Shown: positions 47,743 through 54,927 of the stretch, in pieces
How positions within the stretch are numbered: the stretch's first letter is position 1
How the letters are laid out: every line of letters starts with the position of its first letter
Assembly (NCBI RefSeq): GCF_018734325.1
Contig: NZ_CP073754.1
Span: forward strand, 2,728,001-2,792,000
Direction of reading: 5' to 3'
Origin: Methylomonas paludis
GTDB lineage: Bacteria; Pseudomonadota; Gammaproteobacteria; Methylococcales; Methylomonadaceae
Length of the DNA: 64,000 nucleotides
Made by a program: the position numbers and the translations under genes
Notes under the pieces: model-generated
What the model saw: the letters and a program-made list of their open reading frames with translations, nothing else
Told to the model about the DNA's origin: nothing
The model's database searches: none

Positions 47743-48604
47743 GATTGAATGTTTCCTGTTGGTTCATTGACACAGCCATTTCGTCTGCATCCAGCAAGGG
47801 TATGCCTTCCGCAGTCAACAGCTGATTTATTTCATCCTGCTTGTCGGTAATGATCTGGTTCAACTGGGTCAGTAAAGCAGTCTCGCCCTTGCGCACACCA
47901 ATAGAGGTGCTGTAATGAAAACCCACTTTTTCGCCGTCCGCCCGCTGGTTATTGTCCGGAATAATCGTCATGGTCAAGGGCGTACCAGCCGCCTTGACAT
48001 AACGTGCTGCCGCCGGCCCCCACAGTACTGCCAGTTCGGCTTTGCCGCTGACCACTTCATTCACCAGTTTGTCGGTTTCATATTTGACATACTGATTACG
48101 CCGTGACTTAAAGCCCACCAGTTCCTGCTGGTAATTGAACATATCGTTATAACGACCTATGGCCCGCATCATGGTTTCCGCAGGGGTGCCAGGCACAAAA
48201 GCTATACGTTTGGCTTGGTACAACACTTCGTTGTCCCAGTTTTGCAAAGCCAGATCATCCTGAGTGCGGCTAATAAACACATAAGCCGAACGGTAATACG
48301 GCTGGGTAGTCAATAGACGTGGATCGCCCTGATCAACACCGATCACCACATCACACAGACCTTTATCGACAAAATCACGCACAAAATAACGCGGATCACT
48401 CCAGTACACATTTTCCAGTCGGCGACCCATCTGTTCAGCTAAGAACTGGGCCAGTTTATTTTCAAAACCGGTTCCGTCCTTGCTGGAATACGGCATTTCG
48501 TTTTCGGCGCTGCAGACTTTCAAGGTTTGCTGTTCGGCATGGCCGCAACGGCTACCGAACAGCGTCACCCACAGCAGCGGGTATATCATCAATATCTTTT
48601 TCAT
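47720..48604 (-). CDS. mxaJ: MxaJ, periplasmic solute-binding-like protein
   Basis: Exported protein of 294 residues with signal peptide ending GHA. The family 3 solute-binding fold is visible as LKVCSAENEMPYSSKDGTGFENKLA at the start of the mature chain and VIGVDQGDPRLLTTQPYYRS later. MxaJ is needed for active methanol dehydrogenase and has been proposed to help assembly or MxaF-MxaI contact. The first part is read from the same message as mxaF after a strong hairpin, and mxaG overlaps its 3' end. Confidence 0.94.
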   Translation of the reverse strand: MKKILMIYPLLWVTLFGSRCGHAEQQTLKVCSAENEMPYSSKDGTGFENKLAQFLAEQMGRRLENVYWSDPRYFVRDFVDKGLCDVVIGVDQGDPRLLTTQPYYRSAYVFISRTQDDLALQNWDNEVLYQAKRIAFVPGTPAETMMRAIGRYNDMFNYQQELVGFKSRRNQYVKYETDKLVNEVVSGKAELAVLWGPAAARYVKAAGTPLTMTIIPDNNQRADGEKVGFHYSTSIGVRKGETALLTQLNQIITDKQDEINQLLTAEGIPLLDADEMAVSMNQQETFNHEIKHHF

Positions 48605-48622
48605 GATTTTAGGTTCCGATCA

Positions 48623-48649
48623 AGAGTGGGTAAAATATTTACCCACTCT
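48623..48649 (-). other. Strong hairpin between mxaF and mxaJ
   Basis: AGAGTGGGTAAA (48623-48634) and TTTACCCACTCT (48638-48649) are perfect 12-base arms with a three-base centre, 23 bases after the mxaF stop. No T run follows, so it is more likely an RNA-stability or partial-attenuation element than a full terminator. Confidence 0.75.
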
Positions 48650-48671
48650 GTATTACCAGGGAAAAGCAGGG

Positions 48672-50480
48672 TTACAGCGAGAACACCATCACGCCACCGC
48701 CCATTTGGGTATAGTGCGCCAGCTCTTTGAAAGCACCCACGGCACCTAGACCTGCGGTTGGATCGGCCAGATCGAACACCAGACCCACGCCCGGCCAGCC
48801 GCCGACACCGTAATAAATAGCCACATACTGTTTATTATTGTGTTTATATGTAATTGGATGACCGATAACACCGGAAGGCAGTTTAAACTTCCAAAGCTCT
48901 TCACCGGTGCGGGTGTTGCGGGCCTTGATATAACCATCAAGAGTGCCATAGAACACTAGGTCACCAGCAGTAGCGGTTGTACCGCCCCAAACCGCGAACT
49001 TCTCCTGAACTTCCCACTCGATCTTACCGGTTACCGAGTTCATGGCTTTAACCTGACCCAAAGTGCCTTTCGGACCCGGATACATGTTCAAAGTTGCGCC
49101 CACAAAAAACTGGCCGGCTCGATATGGCAGCATGAAAGGTTCCCAGTCCATGCAGATATGGTTGGTACCCATGAAGAACAGTTTTTTGTCCGGATCGTAG
49201 GATTCGATACCCTGATTGTGATAACCCATCGCCGATGGACAAATACCGGTAGCCTGATGATCCATATGAGTTGAATACTCTGGATCGCGAATCGGCAGAC
49301 CGGTGCGCAAATCCACTTTTTTCACCCAGTTGACAGTGTCATCAATCTTGAACGCATTGACCAGAGTTCCGTCTTCGCGGTTCAGAGTGTAGACCAGACC
49401 GTTACGATCAGGATGGGTCAGCAATTTAGTCAACTTGCCATTCACCACTTGCTCGGACAGCCCCATGTAGTTGACACCAGCATAGTCCCACTCGTCGTGC
49501 GGGGTTTTTTGATAGCCGAATTTAGCTTCACCAGTATTGACGTCACGACCCCAGATGGTCATCGTCCATTTATTATCTCCCGGACGCATGGTTTCATTCC
49601 ACGGCGCAGGATTGCCAGAACCGTAGTACAACATCTCCAAATCGCTATCATAGGCATACCAGCCCCAGTTGGTGCCGCCACCGATTTTCCAGGCATCACC
49701 TTCCCAGGTTTTCTGGCCCAGACCGAATTGACCGTAATGCGGATTGGCGCTATTGAAATCTTTAGAGAGCTTCAAATCTTCGTCCGGGCCTGTTGCGTAA
49801 ACTCGCCAAGCCTGTTTGCCGTCCTTAATATCATACGCTGTAGCATAACCACGCACCCCAAGCTCGGCGCCGGCGCTACCAATAATGACTTTGTCCTTAA
49901 CAACGAAAGGCGCACCGGTCAGCGTTGAACCCATGGCAATGTCGGAGTTTTCCATTTTCCACAACAACTCGCCGGTCTTGGCGTTCAGCGCCACTACGTG
50001 TCCGTCCAACTGGTTCAAAAATATGGTGGCAGGGTAATTCTTGCCGGCCGGCGCATAGGCCAGACCGCGATTGACCACATCGCAACAGGCCACCGCCCGT
50101 GCCGCCGGGTTTTGCTTGGGTTTGAACTGCCACAAAATCCGATCAGGCTGATTCAGATCCAACGCAAATACATTATTCGGATACGGGGTATGCACATACA
50201 TGATGCCGTCCACTACCAGCGGGCCACCTTCGTGACCGTTCAGTACGCCAGTGGAAAACGACCACGCTACCTTCAAATTTTTGACGTTGTTAGCATTAAT
50301 ATCGATCATTTCACTGTAGTGAGTTGAACCATAATCCTTGGTTTGCATCACCCAGTTAGTATTTTGTTTGGACAATTGCTCCAGTTCCTTGTTGGCATGG
50401 GCAGCCTGGGACGCCGCCAACATACCGCCGGCTGCCAATATCGCTGTCCTCCATGAACGGCGCAAATTATGTTGTTGCAT
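48672..50480 (-). CDS. mxaF: MxaF, PQQ- and calcium-dependent methanol dehydrogenase large subunit
   Basis: Periplasmic catalytic subunit (602 residues) that oxidises methanol to formaldehyde with PQQ. The signal peptide ends AHA at residue 29. The eight-bladed propeller carries the adjacent-cysteine disulfide ACCD (mature Cys103-Cys104) and the catalytic Asp in [10 protein letters not shown] (D332, mature D303). The residue two after it is Ala; lanthanide XoxF enzymes have Asp there, so this is the Ca2+ type. Tryptophan-docking repeats such as NWGWYAYD are conserved. A clear GGAGG precedes the start. It heads the mxaFJGI block and is divergent from mxaB. Confidence 0.98.
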   Translation of the reverse strand: MQQHNLRRSWRTAILAAGGMLAASQAAHANKELEQLSKQNTNWVMQTKDYGSTHYSEMIDINANNVKNLKVAWSFSTGVLNGHEGGPLVVDGIMYVHTPYPNNVFALDLNQPDRILWQFKPKQNPAARAVACCDVVNRGLAYAPAGKNYPATIFLNQLDGHVVALNAKTGELLWKMENSDIAMGSTLTGAPFVVKDKVIIGSAGAELGVRGYATAYDIKDGKQAWRVYATGPDEDLKLSKDFNSANPHYGQFGLGQKTWEGDAWKIGGGTNWGWYAYDSDLEMLYYGSGNPAPWNETMRPGDNKWTMTIWGRDVNTGEAKFGYQKTPHDEWDYAGVNYMGLSEQVVNGKLTKLLTHPDRNGLVYTLNREDGTLVNAFKIDDTVNWVKKVDLRTGLPIRDPEYSTHMDHQATGICPSAMGYHNQGIESYDPDKKLFFMGTNHICMDWEPFMLPYRAGQFFVGATLNMYPGPKGTLGQVKAMNSVTGKIEWEVQEKFAVWGGTTATAGDLVFYGTLDGYIKARNTRTGEELWKFKLPSGVIGHPITYKHNNKQYVAIYYGVGGWPGVGLVFDLADPTAGLGAVGAFKELAHYTQMGGGVMVFSL

Positions 50481-50947
50481 GATTCCTCCAGTTTTTATCG
50501 CTTTTTAGGTAGGCGTAAAGCTGTATACCAGTCGTTTTTGTCATGCCGGCTTTCTTTACCAAATCAGCATTACAACAATTAAGCGGTTTACAACCCTACG
50601 CACTGCCCGGCATCTTAAAGAAACCCAGGTGCGCAGCGTTACGGAATAATCCTTGAAATCACCGAGAATTAAGCCAAAAAAATCACCGCATTTTTCCCGG
50701 TAATCGACAAAGCCATGAGACAAGCTGTTCACACTGATTCATGGCAAACAATTACCTGATTTATTGCAATAAGTTCGCAGACCGAATCAGCCGAAATATC
50801 CTGCAGAAACATTGATCGGCCTGATAACTAGCCATTAATCAGGAAAACATCCTCTGAGTTACATGCTGAAATAGTGAGATATAAAAGCGCGGCCGAGTCC
50901 GGCTCTGCAGCGCCTTAATTCATGACACAAGCTAGTAAGGAGGCGAT
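50481..50947. promoter_or_regulatory. Divergent mxaF/mxaB control region, 467 bases
   Basis: No gene is visible. It holds the mxaF ribosome site (GGAGG on the minus strand next to 50480), a TATAAA at 50880-50885 that could be the -10 of mxaB, and an imperfect palindrome CCTGAT/ATCAGG in the 50.8 kb region. I could not identify a convincing -35/-10 pair for mxaF, which fits a promoter that needs an activator. Binding sites for MxaB or another regulator may lie here. Confidence 0.5.
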
Positions 50948-51595
50948 TTGTATAGCAAAATTAGTGTATTGCTGGTTGATGACCACGCAGTAGTGCGTAC
51001 TGGTTATAAAACTTATTTATCCATTTCCGAACGCATTGGCGAAATTTACGAAGCTGATCGAGGTGAAAGTGCCTGCCAAATCTATGACCGGCATAACCCT
51101 GATGTGGTGGTAATGGATTTATCCATGCCGGGCCTGGGTGGATTTGAATGCATCCGCCGTTTGCTTGGTCGCCATAGTCTATGCAAAATTCTGGTGTTCA
51201 GTATTCATCATGAATTAGTCTACGTCACGCGCGCCATCAAAGCCGGTGCCAAGGGCTATATTACTAAAAACAATGCCCCAGAAACTTTGATATCGGCGGT
51301 TTGCGCTCTGGCCGAAGGTCAAACCTATATTGAAGCCGAACTTGCCCAAAAAATGGCTGTGCATAATGCTCTGGATTTTGACGAATACACTAGAATTAAA
51401 GATCTGTCGCCGCGTGAGTTCGATATTTTTTGTTTGCTGGCAAGCGGCCTATCCTGTAAAGAGGCTGCAGAGAAATTATGCCTAAGTTATAAAACGGTGA
51501 GTAATCACAGCACCGCCATAAAAGAAAAGCTGGATATTAAGACCATGTCTGAATTAGCCCTGTTGGCCAGCCGACAGGGCATCGTTAAAACCTAG
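50948..51595 (+). CDS. mxaB: MxaB, LuxR-type response regulator
   Basis: Two-domain response regulator (215 residues). The receiver domain has the acidic pair in LLVDDHAVVR, phospho-acceptor D57 in VVVMDLSMPG, and Lys in KAGAKGYITK. The DNA-binding part is LuxR type (LSPREFDIFCLLASGLSCKEA). Divergent position next to mxaF identifies it as MxaB. In Methylotuvimicrobium buryatense, MxaB and the kinase MxaY take part in the calcium/lanthanide switch between MxaF and XoxF. No sensor kinase gene is adjacent here. It starts with TTG; AAGGAGG five bases upstream fixes that choice. Confidence 0.9.
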   Translation: MYSKISVLLVDDHAVVRTGYKTYLSISERIGEIYEADRGESACQIYDRHNPDVVVMDLSMPGLGGFECIRRLLGRHSLCKILVFSIHHELVYVTRAIKAGAKGYITKNNAPETLISAVCALAEGQTYIEAELAQKMAVHNALDFDEYTRIKDLSPREFDIFCLLASGLSCKEAAEKLCLSYKTVSNHSTAIKEKLDIKTMSELALLASRQGIVKT

Positions 51596-51620
51596 CCGCA
51601 GCAGATTGTCCTTGCTGCGG
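51596..51620 (+). terminator. Hairpin after mxaB
   Basis: CCGCAGCA (51596-51603) and TGCTGCGG (51613-51620) form an 8-base GC-rich stem immediately after the mxaB stop codon. Only a short pyrimidine stretch follows (TCTGCTTT), so efficiency is uncertain. Confidence 0.55.
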
Positions 51621-51637
51621 TCTGCTTTACCACAACT

Positions 51638-52171
51638 TCAATATGGTTTTTCAATATGGTTTTTCAAACCCTGTAAGCCCTGTTTGAAAAACTGGGTCAC
51701 GGCGGCAACCGCGGCGGCATCGGTAAGATGTTCGGGCGGATTATTTCCGGTATCCCCCCGATAGAACCGACTTTTCAAACTGACAATGCTGCTATCGAGG
51801 GTATCGGCAGGACTTACTTTAATCTCCACAGTATAAGAGCTGGTCGGAAATGCCCTGGTATTTTCAGTTTTTAGCCGGTAGCTATATTCATGCCCTTCAG
51901 CATTATAGTAATCCAGTTCTTCGACCAAGGTTTCGTTATTGGCAAAAGTCAGTGTTCTGGTGCCACCTGAGGCGTTTTTGCCGTCTCCCTCACTTTTTTT
52001 CAGATCAGGATGCCAGAACCCTATGGCATCAAACTGATGTAATACAGCCCAGACTTTGCTAAGTGGAGCCTGAATAGTAATGGCTTCTTTGGCCTTTTGC
52101 GGCGTAGGTCCATGGCCGAAACTAGGCAAGCTAAACTGCAGGAGGCCGAGAAATATAAGAATGTGACGCAT
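51638..52171 (-). CDS. mxaD: MxaD, periplasmic START-fold protein
   Basis: Exported SRPBCC-fold protein of 177 residues. The signal peptide (FLGLLQFSLPSFG) is followed by HGPTPQKAKEAITIQAPLSKVWAVL. Later, FWHPDLKKSEGDGKNASGGTRTL and the SRFYRGDTGNNPPEHLTDAAAV stretch match MxaD of Methylobacterium, which improves electron transfer from methanol dehydrogenase to cytochrome cL. It normally follows mxaL. Here it is 1.2 kb upstream of mxaF and beyond mxaB, on the mxaF strand but outside the operon. I chose ATG 52171, where the signal peptide begins; an ATG at 52198 would add nine residues. A 13-base tandem repeat covers its last codons. Confidence 0.85.
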   Translation of the reverse strand: MRHILIFLGLLQFSLPSFGHGPTPQKAKEAITIQAPLSKVWAVLHQFDAIGFWHPDLKKSEGDGKNASGGTRTLTFANNETLVEELDYYNAEGHEYSYRLKTENTRAFPTSSYTVEIKVSPADTLDSSIVSLKSRFYRGDTGNNPPEHLTDAAAVAAVTQFFKQGLQGLKNHIEKPY

Positions 52172-52367
52172 ATCAATACCGTGAATAAAAACGGACATTA
52201 TCCATGCAGTAGAACCAACAATCTTGGGAATTATTCTTGAATAATATGAGTATATTTTCCTTTTTACTCAATATGATGGATTGTTACGCCGCCCCTTTTT
52301 GTCTTGCCTTTACCAGCTAAACACCAATACTTTATCAAATCGACACATCCACCAAACCATGAATAAA

Positions 52368-52724
52368 TTATTCTGCTCGAGCTTGTAACGCAACACCGCT
52401 AAAAACCATACCATCCCAACCATCGCGCATAAAGCGGCGAATATTCAAGTGATTACTGCCGTTAGGGTTGCCCAACACATCCTGCCGATAGTAATCACCA
52501 AACAAGGCCAAGGTTTGTGTCTGGTTCAAACCGTGTAATTTCGCAAAAGCAAAAATTTTACAAGACCCTTCGTTTTGTCCCGCTTGATTCAGTAGAGGCT
52601 CAACCAAACCGTTACTAAATTCAGTCGGCTGATATCGGTAAGCCTGATCAATTACAGCAATACTTTCCTGAAAATCAACGGATTCCCCATTTTTCACCCG
52701 CTGCAATAAATCTGAAATTGCCAT
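52368..52724 (-). CDS. HopJ family protein
   Basis: Small soluble protein of 118 residues. NLIRRFMRDGWDG-type C-terminus (here HLNIRRFMRDGWDGMVFSG) and the NQAGQNEGSCKIFAFAKLHGL segment mark the HopJ family. The name comes from a Pseudomonas syringae candidate effector, but homologues are spread through non-pathogens without type III secretion and the function is unknown. GGTGAG nine bases upstream supports the start. It is divergent from the exopolysaccharide genes. Confidence 0.85.
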   Translation of the reverse strand: MAISDLLQRVKNGESVDFQESIAVIDQAYRYQPTEFSNGLVEPLLNQAGQNEGSCKIFAFAKLHGLNQTQTLALFGDYYRQDVLGNPNGSNHLNIRRFMRDGWDGMVFSGVALQARAE

Positions 52725-52790
52725 TGATTTACTCTCACCCTGATTTTGTTATACAATTAAACTTCATAGGATACGCTAAGCGAACAGCCC

Positions 52791-52844
52791 ATGCGTAAAC
52801 TTGCTATTGTCTTACTTTTGTTATATTTTGTCTTTACAATTTAG
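52791..52844 (+). CDS. Possible 17-residue hydrophobic leader peptide
   Basis: ATG 52791 to TAG 52844 encodes MRKLAIVLLLLYFVFTI, a single membrane-helix-like peptide with a basic start, 70 bases before the exopolysaccharide export gene. There is no strong ribosome site, and the region also holds promoter-like sequence, so it may be chance. Confidence 0.25.
   Translation: MRKLAIVLLLLYFVFTI
52801..52829 (+). promoter_or_regulatory. Candidate promoter of the exopolysaccharide gene cluster
   Basis: TTGCTA (52801-52806) and TATTTT (52824-52829) are 17 bases apart, a fair sigma-70 match 85 bases before the TTG start of the export gene. It overlaps the small hydrophobic frame at 52791, so at most one of the two interpretations is likely. 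Confidence 0.35.
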
Positions 52845-52913
52845 ATTTGATTTGGCAGGATTGCTATGCTGCATGGATCGCAACGATAAACTTAGTAAAA
52901 AAAGGGATATATT

Positions 52914-53618
52914 TTGAAACAGTTACCGGCTTTTTTATCTTTTTGTCTGCTGTTTTCTGCCATGACGCCTCATGCCGCTGATAGCATAGACAGCGGACAA
53001 GTTGACGCTCAAATCCAGGCCAGCCCGGTAGTCGCGACGCCACCAGCGTTTGAAACACCGAACTCGGCTCCACAGCCGCCTGCCGCCAAATTGCCGACAG
53101 CTCCGATTCCTGCTCTGGAAGTAAACAATCTCGCCAATTATTTACTTTCCCCAGGCGACACGCTGGAAATCACAGTATGGAAAGAGGAAGGCTTACAGCA
53201 ACAGCAATATTTGATTTCACCAGATGGCACTATTATCTATCCATTGATAGGCACGGTACTGGCTGCCGGCAAAACCATTACCGAATTAAAAGATAATATC
53301 AGCAGCAAGCTTGCTGATTACATATCCGAACCATCCATTACAGTTAAGCTGTTAGGGTTTCAGGGCAACTCCATCTTTGTGATAGGCAAAGTCACAAGAC
53401 CTGGTCAATTTTATACAGCACGCAAGATCGATGTGTTACAAGCCTTGAGTCTAGCGGGGGGCTTAACAGTTTTTGCAGATGACAACTCAATCAGCATTCT
53501 GCGCCGGGTAGGCAATGAAGTAAAAGTTTTCCCGTTTGATTACAGTGATGTGATAAAAGGTAATGACCTTGAACAAAATATTCTGCTGGAACCCGGTGAT
53601 ACGGTAACAGTGCCTTAA
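52914..53618 (+). CDS. Wza-type polysaccharide export protein
   Basis: Exported protein of 234 residues. The signal peptide ends PHA. A Pro/Ala-rich linker precedes the Poly_export domain (LLSPGDTLEITVWKEEGLQ, ISPDGTIIYPLIGTV) and an SLBB domain (GNSIFVIGKVTRPGQFYT, IDVLQALSLAGGL). It lacks a lipobox and the large outer-membrane helix barrel of full-size Wza, matching the short EpsE/GumB-type. The start codon is TTG with AGGG seven bases upstream. It opens a four-gene plus-strand cluster. Confidence 0.85.
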   Translation: MKQLPAFLSFCLLFSAMTPHAADSIDSGQVDAQIQASPVVATPPAFETPNSAPQPPAAKLPTAPIPALEVNNLANYLLSPGDTLEITVWKEEGLQQQQYLISPDGTIIYPLIGTVLAAGKTITELKDNISSKLADYISEPSITVKLLGFQGNSIFVIGKVTRPGQFYTARKIDVLQALSLAGGLTVFADDNSISILRRVGNEVKVFPFDYSDVIKGNDLEQNILLEPGDTVTVP

Positions 53619-53645
53619 GCGTATTTTAGATAGGGACAACTATCT

Positions 53646-54926
53646 ATGAAGTTTAAAAAGGAATTTTTAATCACCACGCTGTTATCACTCACCAGCACCA
53701 GTCATGCTTTCGACTGGTTTGTGGATCCTCACTTTACTGTTACTGAACGTTATACAGATAATCTGCGCTTACTGGTAAAACCAACCCGTGACAATTTGAT
53801 CACCACTTTGACACCGAGCATGCATTTTGGCTATTTAGCGGATAACAACGAACTGAAAGGTAGTTTTTTATGGAACCAATACCTCTATCATGGTGAGTCT
53901 ACTCTGGATTTCAGTGAAAAAATTGTTAATCTCAATCACGCTTTTACGGCTGACCGCTGGCGCACCAATGTAACGGGAAGATATGCCATTGAGTCCACCA
54001 TAACCACCCAAACCGATGTCAACAGTGGTGGTTTCGTTGTGGCTCAGTTGCCAAGAACCACCGAAAATATTGCCCCCGATATCACTTACCAGTTAACAGA
54101 GAAAAACTCCTTGCAGTTTGGAGCCTCTTACCTGGATGTCTCTTTCGACAAACATCCGAACCTGGCTTTTACCAATTACACCAATTCGCAGTTGTTTAGC
54201 ACCCTGAATCACACTTATACAGAACAATTGTCATTTAATTTGACCGGTTCTTATTCCCTTTATGATACCGGTACTAACGGCGGTGTTACCTTTCTATACA
54301 ATAATAATCCGCTATTACCTTATCAGGAAAACTATAAGCAAAATTCAGCAACTACCACTATCCAGGTCGGCTCCCAATACCTGTTTGACGAGCAAACCAC
54401 CTTTTCAGCGACAGCGGGTTTAAGAGACACCAATTCGCACACTGCTTACCAATGTTCAGGCGGGTTTCTGGTGCCTGGCTGTCCGTCTGTGTCAACCCAA
54501 TATTCCAGCACCACCAACGGTAAAATATTTTCAGCAGCGTTAAAACGCAGCTTTGAACGCGGCAACATCAATCTGTCTGCCAACCAACAATTGAATCCAG
54601 CTAGTACTGGAAGTCAACAACAAAGCACTGTGTTAAATGCCTCAGGCAATTATGAAATTTCTGATCGTTGGAGTATGGGGATATCGGGGATGTACCAAAT
54701 TGTTGATGTCATTACCCCCAGTAGAAGTCCGGCATTATTCAACTTTAATCGTCACCTTACTACCATATCACCAAATGTACAGTGGAAATGGACACATGAA
54801 GTGTCGCTACTATTAAGTTATACCTATACTGACCAATATTTCCCATCATCGAATGTATCAGCAAAATCCGATAGTATTCAACTCCAATTCAATTATCAAC
54901 CTCTAATCAATCGTCAGGTGAAATAG
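53646..54926 (+). CDS. Outer-membrane beta-barrel protein of the exopolysaccharide cluster
   Basis: Exported protein of 426 residues with signal peptide ending SHA and alternating polar/aromatic strands throughout (for example LQFGASYLDVSF, LSFNLTGSYSLYDTG, EVSLLLSYTYTDQYFP), with no cytoplasmic features. This is the layout of the large porin-like proteins encoded in EPS clusters of PEP-CTERM-containing and related bacteria. The precise family cannot be confirmed by eye. It lies 27 bases after the export gene and abuts the chain-length gene, so it probably forms the outer-membrane exit. Confidence 0.7.
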   Translation: MKFKKEFLITTLLSLTSTSHAFDWFVDPHFTVTERYTDNLRLLVKPTRDNLITTLTPSMHFGYLADNNELKGSFLWNQYLYHGESTLDFSEKIVNLNHAFTADRWRTNVTGRYAIESTITTQTDVNSGGFVVAQLPRTTENIAPDITYQLTEKNSLQFGASYLDVSFDKHPNLAFTNYTNSQLFSTLNHTYTEQLSFNLTGSYSLYDTGTNGGVTFLYNNNPLLPYQENYKQNSATTTIQVGSQYLFDEQTTFSATAGLRDTNSHTAYQCSGGFLVPGCPSVSTQYSSTTNGKIFSAALKRSFERGNINLSANQQLNPASTGSQQQSTVLNASGNYEISDRWSMGISGMYQIVDVITPSRSPALFNFNRHLTTISPNVQWKWTHEVSLLLSYTYTDQYFPSSNVSAKSDSIQLQFNYQPLINRQVK

Positions 54927-54927
54927 C

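Noticed and set aside
49413..49928. 171-codon plus-strand frame inside mxaF
   Set aside because: mxaF is unambiguous, and the shadow product lacks any motif.
48672..50480. Possible lanthanide-dependent XoxF instead of MxaF
   Set aside because: The residue two after the catalytic Asp is Ala, not Asp, and mxaI plus all maturation genes are present.
50481..50700. A sigma-70 promoter for mxaF
   Set aside because: Candidate boxes such as TATACA have no -35 at usable spacing, so no specific site is annotated.
52368..52724. Evidence of type III secretion from the HopJ-family gene
   Set aside because: The family is widespread in bacteria without such systems, and no secretion genes are in the window.
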